From Carnegiea gigantea (Eukaryota > Streptophyta > Magnoliopsida > Caryophyllales > Cactaceae), in contig JAKOGI010000052.1 of assembly GCA_029747015.1 (NCBI GenBank), positions 1,241,001-1,305,000 on the forward strand: a stretch of DNA of 64,000 nt. The letters run 5' to 3'. A program made the position numbers and the translations under genes. Positions 21,455 to 31,103 of this stretch are shown here, one piece after another. Every line of letters starts with the position of its first letter. The stretch's first letter is position 1. The notes below the pieces were generated by a model. That model made no database searches. It saw nothing but the letters and a program-made list of their open reading frames with translations, and was not told the origin of the DNA.

Positions 21455-21690
21455 ATTAGAGTTCGGAAATGTATTGGGTTGGATTGAGTCAACTTATTTA
21501 ATAAATAGATTAATTTTATATTGGTATTGAAAATAGTTAAGATTTGCTTAAAATTTTCATACTAAATGGTCAAATCATGTTGACTTTAGGACATAATCAG
21601 TTCAATTCAGGTCGAATTTGTATTTCTTTTAATTATTTCAGACCAGGTTCGTGTCATGTCATGATGTCGGGTCAGATTTTTCTAACTTTA
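21455..21690 (-). repeat. Dispersed repeat, copy 2 (reverse orientation)
   Basis: The minus strand shows the order seen in copies 1 and 3: TCTGACCCGACA, GACACGAACCTG, TTTGACCATTTAGTATGAAAA, AGCAAATCTTAACT and TATTTATTAAATAAGTTGAC. Confidence 0.6.
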
Positions 21691-22097
21691 ATATATACAC
21701 TTTCGATTCAAATATATCTAGTTAGGAACTAATATTTTTCAGGACCCAAAAGAAAAAAAGAAAAACAATGACATAAGATGCAAATGGATAGTGGTCCCTT
21801 GTATTGATAGCATGAGCAAATCTCAAATATAAGATATGCTAACGTTCAAAAATTGTCATTAAAAAATAGGTTGGAGTTTATCATGTGAGTATTTTTTTTG
21901 TTTTTTGGTTGGCTAATTCTTATTTAACTAAAAAAAAAAATATTAGAATCATTAGATAAGACGCTAGCCAAAAGAAGAAAACTTATAAACCAGCTTTTAC
22001 AAATAAGTAAAACTCCCATCAAATCTTTAACGATGGAACCGATTTATAAAATAATCAAAAGGATGGACACTAAGATGGACTTGAAAAGCTATGTATT

Positions 22098-22335
22098 TCT
22101 GCTAGAGTTGAGGAAAGTTGATCCGATACGATAATACGACTCGAACCCGATATGAAGTTATTAAGAGAAACACGAACCTGATATGAATCGAACCGATTTC
22201 GACATAGAGTCCACACGATTTGACCGTTTAGCTTGAAAACATATTTTTCAACTTTGAGTAAATCTAAACTATCAAAGCTGACACAAATTAACCCTTTTAT
22301 TAAATAAGTTGACCCGAACTAACCTGTTACCGTAG
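22098..22335 (+). repeat. Dispersed repeat, copy 3
   Basis: Contains GATCCGATACGATAATACGA, TTGACCGTTTAGCTTGAAAAC, GAGTAAATCTAAACTAT and TTATTAAATAAGTTGACCCG, in the same order as copy 1. Confidence 0.65.
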
Positions 22336-22427
22336 CTCTAATTTTGCAACGTAAAAGTTACGTAGTTAAATATATAATTTAAAGACAAAATTGAGAGATG
22401 AATACATGTCAATTCAAAGTGGTTTGT

Positions 22428-22666
22428 ACAGAAGAGTAGTTGGCCTAGTTGGCCACTGCTGCCTTCCCCCACTTTCCCCACTCGGGTTCGACTCGGGGAA
22501 CGCGAATGCTGTGCTTTGTGCACGAAGTTTTGCGGTTGGGCTAGGTTCCTGAGCAGTTTGCTTGTATTTTGGTACCCCTTACTCTTTGGTCTGTTAAGGC
22601 CCATTGGATGCCCCTGAGATAGGGGTCTGATGGGTTAGGTCTGTTTACCATTGTTTTTAAAAAAAA
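22428..22666 (+). mobile_element. tRNA-derived SINE with perfect 17-bp target duplication
   Basis: The 239-bp body has a Pol III A-box-like TAGTTGGCCTAGTTGG and a B-box GGTTCGACTC, and ends in a T-rich/poly-A tail. The 17-bp direct repeat AATTCAAAGTGGTTTGT flanks it exactly at 22411-22427 and 22667-22683. Its 3' part, GAGATAGGGGTCTGATGGG, is shared with the element at 41418-41586, so the two are one SINE family. Confidence 0.88.
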
Positions 22667-22754
22667 AATTCAAAGTGGTTTGTTACTTAGATTCTTCTCC
22701 AAATCATGCACAAATTCAATCTTAAGGAATGATGAAATTTTGTGATGGTAAATG

Positions 22755-23027
22755 ATCTGTTATTTTCAACTTATCATAATATACGTACTTATTATCAGCA
22801 TTTAACACTAATTAGCAGTCATCTGTAGTAATTAGCACTTAGCCATATTTCCTCCTCACATTGTAGTCATGATCAGCACTGATCAACATTCATTAGCAGT
22901 GATCAGTACTGATCAGTACTACTTAGCTATATTTCCTATTCACAATTTTAGTCATAATTAGCTGTCATCAACCTTTATCAGCATTGATTAGCAATAAATT
23001 ACTTATAATAAGTTGAAAAAAACAGAC
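22755..23027. mobile_element. MITE with ~22-bp terminal inverted repeats
   Basis: The left end CTGTTATTTTCAACTTAT is mirrored at the right end by ATAAGTTGAAAAAAACAG. The interior is built of diverged copies of a unit containing TTAGCA, CTGATCA and TAGCCATATTTCCT, with near-palindromes such as TGATCAGTACTGATCA. Non-coding. Confidence 0.65.
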
Positions 23028-23261
23028 CTAACCTAGAACAAAGAGAGTATAAGATAATCAAATAAAATTTTTTAGTAGAGTAAGCATCTTAGCGTATGCA
23101 TAAATTTTTTAGTAGAGTAAGCATCTCAGCATATGATAGAACAAAACTAATAAGTTTCGACTAAAAAAAAACTCATAAACGAACTTTTACCAAGAATCAA
23201 ACAATTCTTTTTTTATCGAAAGAAAATTGATATCCTTAATAACTCGGTTACAATTAAGGGC

Positions 23262-24175
23262 TTAATTGGTTAGAGGAAAAGGAAAGGAACTTGATACTGT
23301 TAGGTATCAAGTTTTCATACCCATTATTTGGCTGGACTTTAAGGATATGAGACTTGATATCTAAGAGTATCAAGTTCCCTCCATTCGCTTGGGACTTGAT
23401 TGCCCCATTTAGGAAGGGTTTCAAATTCATTTTCTACTTTTGTTATTATTATTTTTTAAAAAACATCCAAACATCTATGAACATTGAATAGCCATGGAGA
23501 GAACCAACTACTGAGGAGAGATAGTTGACCAGATCCATCGGCCACCATGGAGAAATGCCTCCAGCAATCACAGGAAACCACACCGACGAACACCACAATA
23601 GTCCCCCAAACCTGTACATCCTGAGAGAGAGAGAGAGAGAGAGAGAGCACTGAGGAGCGAGAAAGGGTGAAGAAAAAAGAAGACGACGGTGCCAGAGAGG
23701 GAGAAGGCGATGACGCCGGAGGAGGAAGAGGAGTGGACAGGGCAGAAAATGAGATCTAGAGAAGCATGTGGTGGCACTGAGGTGGTGGATGGCAACGCCA
23801 AAGAGAGAGGGGCTGAAGAAGGAGAAGGTGACGTCAGAGAGGTGGTGGTTGAGGAGCAAAAGGGGTGTCAAGATCACTGCCGGCTGGATCTGTTATTTAA
23901 GAGAGAGAAAGCAAAGTAGGCAGTAATTTTTGCAAAACTGGGCATGGGTATGTACCATAGAATTTTTGCAAGATAGGAGAGAGAAATGAGGAGAGAATGT
24001 GAAGAAAAATAATTTACATTGATATAAATAAGTTAAAAATAAAAAAATTGATTCCATTCCATAACTATACCAAACACGTAATATTAAAGAATCAAATCCC
24101 ATTTCATTCATCTCAAATTTTAAATTCCATTCCATTCCATTCCACTTGTATTGAACTGAGCAGACCCTAAACAGA
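23262..24175. repeat. Possible non-autonomous DNA transposon with GA-rich interior
   Basis: The left part contains GGGCTTAATTGGTTAGAGG and repeated GGAACTTGATACT/GTATCAAGTT fold-backs. The right part contains tandem ATTCC units (24105-24145) and CAGACCCTAAAC. The GA-rich middle holds open frames on both strands without any family motif. Termini are uncertain. Confidence 0.35.
23623..23648 (+). repeat. (GA)n microsatellite
   Basis: Thirteen uninterrupted GA units. Confidence 0.9.
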
Positions 24176-24352
24176 GCATCAAAAATCTTAAAAAAAAGGA
24201 AAATATACCTTAAAAAAGTTTTTGATAGCATTGCCTGGAGCCTTTTCAAGGCCAAGAGGAGGAAAAAAAATCCAAACGAGTAACAATATTCTTGATAGTT
24301 TTACACAAATAATTAATTTGATTAAATAATAAGAAATGGAGTGTATCATATG

Positions 24353-24440
24353 TAGAGTTGAAAAAGTTTAATTCGACATAATAATCCGATCCAAATCTGA
24401 CCTGAAGTTATTGAGAGAAACCCGAATTCAACCTGATGAT
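24353..24440 (+). repeat. Dispersed repeat, copy 4 (5' part only)
   Basis: Contains GAGTTGAAAAAGTTTAATTCGACATAATAA and CTGACCTGAAGTTATTGAGAGAAAC, matching the start of copies 1 and 3, then diverges. Confidence 0.55.
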
Positions 24441-25668
24441 GGGAACGTGAATGTCATTGTTAGTGTTAACTCATCAAATCCGATTTGGAGGGCCAAAAGA
24501 CTCATCTTTGCAGAGAAGCAAAGTCCACCCATTTGCCAATTTGCAAATGAGAGAGAGACTCCGACCAATTTAGAATATGGGGACATGGATCTGGACAACT
24601 TGATCCATAAGGGGCGGCTATTGTCAAATCTAGCTGAAAAACTCCTGATTCCATGCATTTCTCATTTATTTTCATCTTCAAATAAATTTTCTAAACTTAG
24701 TACTTGTCATCTCATTATATTATTAAGTTTTAACGTATAGATATCAAAATAAGTACTAAATGAATTTGCTCTATAGCATAGTGTTAAAATAATTTTTAAA
24801 CCAATAAAGTTACGAATGTGTTTTTGAAAAATATATCACTTTTTCTCACCTAATATAATTGGACCGTTATATTGAAGTTTTTTTTAACGATGGAGAAATA
24901 TATCACATATATATAGCCTTATTTTAGTAATAAATTAGAAAAAAGTTGATCTTATTGGAATTTAAATATGAAAGTATGACTAACTAGTTTGCATGACCAC
25001 CCCCTACCCGCAAAAAAATTGTAACAGTTGAATGACATGTTTAATTAAATTCATGATAATGTGATATTTGACTTAATATAATATAATATAATTATAATTA
25101 TATATTTTATAGTATTCATAATTACATGTTAATTGTCATTTGCAGTACTCTTTTACAACTGTACAAGATAGTGAAAACACAATTATAAACTTGCTTACAT
25201 TACGTGCCTGCTCGTATCCGTGGATTCAAAATGTGATCGATCCACAACGAAACGGCCGTATCGAAAATGTTTTTGAGTTGGCCAAACTGTATTTTCACAT
25301 AACGACCGAAGCGTAATCGCGATCGAAACCGCATTCTGATGAATCCTTGCTCGTATCCAATCAAATATTACCAAGATATAACCCAAGAACTAATTCTTTT
25401 ACTTTTCAATTTATTTTTCCTTGATGGAAGGAAGAACAGAGGAAATGTAAGAAAGCTTGATTGTCGCCTTAAAGCAAATTTTTACAGAAAATGGTTCTGA
25501 AATCAGCTCAATTCTTGAAACACAAGAGTCATACCAATGACACAAATCCAAACCCATGAATTTCTTCTAGACCAGATGCTTAATAAGGATCTGTTTAACA
25601 ACTAATTAAAAATATGAGTCTAAATAGGGGAAAACAAAGAATCATCAATGAAGAAAACACATGAAATT
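24441..25668. other. AT-rich intergenic sequence
   Basis: No coding family is recognised. The downstream 3' UTR of the small HSP (minus strand) must lie in the right-hand part. Short open frames at 24411-24740 and 25195-25386 show no motif. Confidence 0.4.
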
Positions 25669-26506
25669 TCAAGCTGCCCTGGCTGTAACTTCAAGCCTAT
25701 CAGCCAAATCTGCAGGATCAATGTGAAAACCCCTTCTGGGCACAATTACAGTCAGAACACCATCTTCATACCCAGCTGATATTCCCTCGACATCGATCCG
25801 AGTTGGAAGCCTAAACTTCCTCATGAAATTCCTTGGAGGATAACCTGAATCATCAATGGCCTCGGTCCGGATTATCAGGTATCTTGAGTCCTCGACCTCC
25901 ACCTTAATCTCTTCTTTTCTCACCCCTGTCATGAGCATAATGACAGGAAATTTTAGTTTTAATTAGGAAAAAAAAGTAAACCCATCAAGCCTTGGACATC
26001 AAAATCTAAATAGAGGTGATCAATGGGTCCTTTCAAACAACACCCAGTATCAGTCCTGCCGAAAGAGGGCATGTACATATCGAGATATAGACAGTTTTAC
26101 TCATTTGGCCATCGGCCATGACTAACCGTTTTAAACCCATCAAGCCTTGGACATCAAAATCTAAATAGAGGTGATCAATGGGTCCTTTCGAACAACACCC
26201 AGTATCAGTCCTGCCGAAAGAGGGCATGTACATATCGAGATATAGACAGTTTTACTCATTTGGCCATTGGCCATGACTAACCGTAAAAACGGGATCCACA
26301 TTAGAAGTTGTATAATAAATAAAAAAAAGATGGAAATAAATTGGAGGGTTGGGGGCGGGATATATACCTGGAATATCAGCAGAGTAGACATGGGAGTCAG
26401 GAGTCTCTCTCCAATGGACATAGTTTTCAGGAATGCGGAAGTATGATGACAACAGCCTGTGATGGTTCAGGCGAATGTCATAAGGCTGGTATGGTGAGAT
26501 CTCCAT
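25669..26506 (-). CDS. HSP15.4: 15.4 kDa class V-like small heat-shock protein (HSP20), two exons
   Basis: Exon 1 is 26368-26506 (ATG at 26506) and exon 2 is 25669-25925; the junction falls inside a Gly codon (ADIPG|VRKEEI). Together they give 396 nt, 131 aa. The alpha-crystallin domain runs from [18 protein letters not shown] through [13 protein letters not shown] and FMRKFRLP to [13 protein letters not shown]. The short N-terminus and the ending ARAA match the Arabidopsis 15.4 kDa class V protein. Small HSPs form ATP-independent holdase oligomers that bind unfolding proteins. The intron position and a 155-bp tandem duplication inside the intron are notable. No clear heat-shock element was seen upstream. 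Confidence 0.92.
25978..26284 (+). repeat. 155-bp tandem duplication in the small HSP intron
   Basis: Copy 1 (25978-26132) and copy 2 (26133-26284) both run from AAACCCATCAAGCC to GACTAACCGT. I count two base differences, so the duplication is recent. It lies wholly between exon 1 and exon 2. Confidence 0.92.
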
Positions 26507-26665
26507 TTTTTCTTGCTTCCTCTGCTCTTTTTCCCTTTTTTTTGGGGGGAAAGGGGAGGAGGGATGGAAGAGAACAAGGGCAAGGTATGAAAATGGATAG
26601 ATAGACAGAGAGAAACACCAACAGGCTTACTTTTGTTGGGGGGCGGAGGCCGAGCTTAACAAGCC

Positions 26666-26673
26666 TTTTTATA
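26666..26673 (-). promoter_or_regulatory. TATA box of the small HSP gene
   Basis: The minus strand reads TATAAAAA about 160 bp upstream of the ATG. This would allow a 5' UTR of about 130 nt. Confidence 0.6.
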
Positions 26674-26681
26674 GGCCAAAC

Positions 26682-26705
26682 TTGGGGTTGGGGTTGGGGT
26701 TGGGG
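26682..26705 (+). repeat. (TTGGGG)4 G-quadruplex motif next to the HSP TATA box
   Basis: Four perfect TTGGGG units give four G4 runs separated by TT, a canonical quadruplex pattern. They begin 9 bp upstream (on the minus strand) of the TATA box. The unit resembles a ciliate telomere repeat, but plant telomeres use TTTAGGG, so this is not a telomere relic. Confidence 0.75.
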
Positions 26706-26801
26706 TCAAGAGTTGCAGGTGGATATAAGTGGTTGGTTTTCCCCACTTTGGAGAGAATAAAATGTTGGCCAACTTGTCAAGTTGGTTTTGTTTGTTTTTG
26801 T

Positions 26802-26832
26802 TTTTTTTTTTTTTTGGGGGGGGGGGGGGGGG
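26802..26832 (+). repeat. Poly-T/poly-G tract
   Basis: A T run is followed directly by a run of about 16 G. Several similar T(n)G(n) or C(n)A(n) junctions occur in the window. Confidence 0.85.
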
Positions 26833-27009
26833 AAGGAGGAAGGGGAAGGTTGGTTTAAGCAAGGTTTGCAATTGGGGATGATTGGTGGTAGACCAGCAAA
26901 TTCATTTGTTTTTAGGGTTACATGGGGTTTAATTTTTGGTCAAATATTCAAAACAAGCGTAAATTTATAGATTACCAAACTGATTTGTTCTAGTAAGGTA
27001 CTAATTTAT

Positions 27010-27200
27010 TGTGTTTTAAAAATATAGCTACTTACTATCGGTATAAGCTTGACATTTTTCTGCTTAAATAATAACTTGGATTCGAGTGTTTTAATGTAGA
27101 AAACTCATGATGAAAGAGTTATGCCGCTTTAGCTTGACTTCAGTAATAGAGTTGTAAGTCAAATCAGATGAGTTAGGCTCTTCTCGGATCAAAATAAGGT
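27010..27200 (+). mobile_element. Degenerate SINE-like copy
   Basis: CTTAAATAATAACTTGGATTCGAGT followed by GTAGAAAACTCATGATGAAAGAGTTATGCC parallels the 27622-27793 SINE (CTTAAATAAGATTTCGGGTTCGAGT, then GAAGAAAATCTGTGATGGGAGAGCTCTATCC). The B-box is recognisable. Target duplications are not. Confidence 0.45.
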
Positions 27201-27378
27201 TAGATCAATGATTCACATTTTGAAGTTGGGTGATTTGAGGTCTAAATAAAGCTAAAAAATTTTGTGCAATATGTAGGGATCTACATCTCTACCAAAGCCG
27301 TTTTAAGAAGCGTCCTGTTAAACATTGACCAAAATTCAATTCTAAATATATGTTGGACCCATTGCATCCTAGGTTGGG

Positions 27379-27402
27379 ACAGAGAGAGAGAGAGAGAGAG
27401 AG
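27379..27402 (+). repeat. (GA)n microsatellite
   Basis: About twelve uninterrupted GA/AG units. Confidence 0.88.
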
Positions 27403-27621
27403 ATAAAATATGCAATAGTGCACACATCAAAGAAGATATTATTGTGTGGACAGTCTTGATTATGGAAACAAAGGCCAGGGCGAAATGACAACCATGTCCC
27501 TTGACTATTCCTCAGCTCCAAACAAGGAAATAAAATACGAAGGGCAGGGGAAAGGGGGCATGTGATCCGACTGTCTCGAGGTAGTAGCAGGAAAAGGCTG
27601 CTGTAAACTATCATGTGGTTA

Positions 27622-27793
27622 CACTCATACTGATTGGTTCAAGTGATTTGATACTTATTTTTCCTTAAATAAGATTTCGGGTTCGAGTCTTGTGAATGAA
27701 GAAAATCTGTGATGGGAGAGCTCTATCCCTTATTGGGCCAACAGTAGCTCGATTCCGGTAAAATAGAGGATATAAGACCCCAAAAAAAAAAAT
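27622..27793 (+). mobile_element. tRNA-derived SINE with 13-bp target duplication
   Basis: The 172-bp body has an A-box-like TGGTTCAAGTGAT and a B-box GGTTCGAGTCT, and ends in an A-run after GACCCC. The direct repeat TATCATGTGGTTA flanks it at 27609-27621 and 27794-27806. It is a different family from the 22428 SINE. Confidence 0.85.
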
Positions 27794-27806
27794 TATCATG
27801 TGGTTA

Positions 27807-29159
27807 TGGAAAGCCAGGATGCACAGACTGCAAGGTTCAGCAAGAAAAGCACCACCACATACAGTTCAGACAGATTAAACAGAACTGCAACTGCACCGCT
27901 ATAATATAGAATTATATATACAAGACATCCAAGCTCCAAGACAAAGACGATGTGTTACTCTAAGGAGCTAAATGAACAGAATTTTGATAACCAACTTGAA
28001 TCTAGGTTTGAATTCAACAGACTTCTAAAATTTTCATGTGTTTTGGAAGTCCAACTATAATAGGGTCACGCGTTTGTAATTTTGTATCCATTTGGAAGCC
28101 CTGATTCATCTAACAAGGGCATTTGCGGTTGAAATGAAGAGTTAAGTAACATCTTAACTACATGCTCCTCTGCTTGCTGTCTAACCTTTGAAGCATCGGC
28201 ACGTAGTTTCTGCCACTGTACGGCGTACACGTGTCTGACAGGTGCCTGATACGATCTGACACGCTCCAATCACAAGTTAGAAATGGAGAGAAGCAAGTTG
28301 GGTTGCCTGTCATGCCCATATCGTTCCAAAATTATGCGCCACCCTGTTTGTGTCCGTTCATTTCCGTGTCGCCCGGCCAAGTCCATGCTTAGTTTCTGCT
28401 TGGAGAATGTAAGATAAATCCAACTACAACTGACACCTGAATTCACAATCTCTAAGTCGAAACGTAAGTTGATCCCACTGGACCACCCAAATAGATGGTT
28501 AATTTTACGTGCCAATTAGCCAGGGTATTTTCATAAAGGGCTGTTCCTTCCTTGCCCCTTTAGCAGCACATCATATCGTGTAACAAATTGGCTATAGAGG
28601 AACATGCAGAGAAGAGGTTGTCGTTTGTAGAACATCAAGTTCATTCCTTCTAAGCAGTTAAATGTTTGCTACAAGGTCAGGTATAACAAGATTGTGAATT
28701 CCTGAGACTTGTGTTTATACTCCAGCTCATATGGAATCATACAAAATAGTTGAGCTGCTGTTTGTAGTTAGAGAAACTAACTAAAGCAAGACATACAGTT
28801 TTACAGACGTTTCAAATTAAGAGCAGCAGTAACATTAGCTTATTGAGGCAGCTGCCCTTGAAGGGTTCACACTTCACAGGGCTAGGTTGGAAGCAAGTAA
28901 CAAATGATCCAAAACTATTTCAACATGAATGAGGATAAAAGGACAGTGTTTCATTCAGTACATGCAATTCTACTATCACAATACACCAGGATTAAAATAA
29001 TTTTTAAGGCACAATGACGATGATGTTCACTGAACTTACAATAAACTAACAGTTTGCTAAGGGGTACCTCAAAGCTATGATTCTTTACCGAGGACTTCCC
29101 ACTGGCTAACATTCTCATCGTCCTTTACGATGGTGGATTTAGTTAAATGTAATTTTGAG
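27807..29159. other. Intergenic sequence between HSP and the MYND gene
   Basis: On the minus strand, about 28420-28500 resembles a tRNA-like SINE head (GGTGGTCCAGTGGGATC, then AGATTGTGAATTCAGG). Two adjacent minus-strand open frames (28066-28269, 28270-28515) begin with TTG and show no family motif, so I do not call them genes. The right end should contain the MYND gene 3' UTR. Confidence 0.35.
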
Positions 29160-31058
29160 TCATGTGTTCACTCCAAGAACAAAGCAGTTACTGTAGGAAG
29201 GAACGTTTGTTGAAGGCCCATGGGTCCTCACAGGAGAACGGAAAGGATTTGGAGTCACAGGATGAGTAATATGCAAGCCAGCAGAACGCAGAACTTGCTT
29301 AGTGTTTGTACAACAGATTTCAGACTGGTCGGTGAAAAATGTAGCAATGCCCATGGACTTGATCATCTCAAGAGCTCCACCCCAGATTGTATAATTCTCT
29401 AACCCACAGTTCAATGCAACGACAACATGAGGAGGAGGCAGGTAAGTGGCTTCCTCCTGATAAATACCCCTTACAAGATTTACCCTCACTCTGCTTCCGA
29501 TTCCTGAAGTAGTCCCTGACAAATTCGTTGGAATCTCCGGTCCAACCATCACTATCTGTATGTTGCCCATACCATTGAGCAGATGACCCATCTCGGCAAA
29601 AGCAGGCATCCAATCTAACTCTCCTTCAGGACCCAGGTAATGCACTATGACCTCTTTGCCCTTGAGTAGGAGATTCTTTGAACAGATGTTCAGCACTGTT
29701 AGTATGTAGTATACCGTCAATGGATGGGAAAGGACGTCAGCCACAGGGCTAGACAAGGACAATGATCGAAGATTGTAATACTCAGACCAACCAGAAAGAA
29801 GAATAGGGCTTGAGATTCCATCAGTTAGATGGCTAGGAATTGGTGAATCTCGTGGATATTCTTCATCATCAAGTCCACCCCAAGAATCCCACAGACCGGC
29901 TTTAACAGGAAGAAGGCCAAAAGGGCAGTGAGAATAACAACTACACTTCCTTCTCCACATCCCTTTCTGATGGATGGCAAGGGATTCAAGCCACTTACAA
30001 GGTTGATCAGCAGCACAGGGGAACAAAAATATTTTCATAGCCAGCTCTTCCTCTCTCTCCATCATGGCTTTGTAAAGGCCACACATGCTCTTGTGAGTTT
30101 CCTTCCAGTGTTGCTTCTGACAAACAGGCCCACAATAAACTACAGCACGACACCGGATGCAAGGGAAGGACTGCTCAGCAAGAAACTCATCCTCACACAT
30201 AGCGCATTGCCTCAAACCACCACTTGGGTATGTTTTTGCATCTGTGAAATTATCCTCCCTCAGTAATTCTGAATGCTTGGTAGGGGTTGAGTTAGCCGAT
30301 GAAATGGGTTTCTCCTCATATGCTTGACCAGGTGGATACGAAACTGTGACTGCCACTATATCATTGCCTTTGGCCATCTCTGATGGCCATTGCGCATCGA
30401 TGGTCTCAATAAAAGGCTCAAAAGCAACTAGCTGTGACCACTTAGGTGTGGCTTCTGGATCTTCTTGAAGCAATGGGTGTACCAGTGCCATTCCTCTCAT
30501 AGCAGCATACACAAACCTAAGCTCTTCGTACATTGGATTCCTATACCTAAGCTCACCATCAGAGGTACAATACACAACATCAAAAACGGGGTAATAATTG
30601 GTGCCTGAAACTTCCAGAGACAAAGACTTGATCATTTTCCTATGAGAAGGAAACATCAAAGACTCCTGCTCATAGGTCACCCTCATAATCTCAGTGTTAG
30701 GAACACGAGCGGTTTCTCTTTGCTTGGTTACCTTCTGAGCATCATTCTCAGACCGGAATAAATACAATGCTAGATCCCCACCATCCCCACCAAGGAACTG
30801 AACACAAGGAAATGGCTGTTTTTTCCCAGACCATTCAGAATCCTTACCAACTCGAATACCAAAGAAATGCCTTGGACGCAATCTTTTCCATGGATCAGTC
30901 CTGTATAGAGCTGCAGCAGCTCTATACAGTGACTTAATGAAAGGATAAGATACACCCTCCACTTTTATAAGACAAGTACCGGAGCCAGGACCGAGCCCTG
31001 GCCCAGAACCAAATTGCTCATGGAATCTACCAAACAAACTCTTCAAATGCACATCCAT
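29160..31058 (-). CDS. MYND-type zinc-finger protein with MSS51-like C-terminal domain
   Basis: One uninterrupted exon. I take the ATG at 31058 (MDVHLKSLF) as start, giving 632 aa. The frame stays open 15 codons further, to a TTG at 31103, but a likely 3' splice site (TTTTGTAG) lies just upstream, so that stretch is probably 5' UTR. The N-terminal ~270 residues form a conserved plant domain (GPGLGPGSGTCLIKVEG, PWKRLRPRHFFGIRVGKD). The MYND finger occupies residues ~285-326: CAMC, CIRC, YCGPVC, then H and C. The C-terminal ~260 residues resemble the MSS51/ZMYND15 module. MYND fingers bind proline-rich partner peptides; the plant protein's role is not established. DNA binding should not be assumed. 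Confidence 0.88.
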   Translation of the reverse strand: MDVHLKSLFGRFHEQFGSGPGLGPGSGTCLIKVEGVSYPFIKSLYRAAAALYRTDPWKRLRPRHFFGIRVGKDSEWSGKKQPFPCVQFLGGDGGDLALYLFRSENDAQKVTKQRETARVPNTEIMRVTYEQESLMFPSHRKMIKSLSLEVSGTNYYPVFDVVYCTSDGELRYRNPMYEELRFVYAAMRGMALVHPLLQEDPEATPKWSQLVAFEPFIETIDAQWPSEMAKGNDIVAVTVSYPPGQAYEEKPISSANSTPTKHSELLREDNFTDAKTYPSGGLRQCAMCEDEFLAEQSFPCIRCRAVVYCGPVCQKQHWKETHKSMCGLYKAMMEREEELAMKIFLFPCAADQPCKWLESLAIHQKGMWRRKCSCYSHCPFGLLPVKAGLWDSWGGLDDEEYPRDSPIPSHLTDGISSPILLSGWSEYYNLRSLSLSSPVADVLSHPLTVYYILTVLNICSKNLLLKGKEVIVHYLGPEGELDWMPAFAEMGHLLNGMGNIQIVMVGPEIPTNLSGTTSGIGSRVRVNLVRGIYQEEATYLPPPHVVVALNCGLENYTIWGGALEMIKSMGIATFFTDQSEICCTNTKQVLRSAGLHITHPVTPNPFRSPVRTHGPSTNVPSYSNCFVLGVNT

Positions 31059-31103
31059 ATGAATCCCAAAAGTCAATTCTGCTTCGCAAGAGAATCCACC
31101 CAA

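Noticed and set aside
23449..23919. Overlapping open frames on both strands around the GA repeat
   Set aside because: Low-complexity GA-rich sequence opens several frames at once; no conserved motif.
26682..26705. Interstitial telomere repeat
   Set aside because: The unit is TTGGGG, whereas plant telomeres are TTTAGGG; only four units; better treated as a quadruplex-prone promoter repeat.
28066..28515. Two adjacent minus-strand frames that look like a split gene
   Set aside because: Both begin with TTG, no domain is recognisable, and part of the second overlaps a SINE-like tRNA head.
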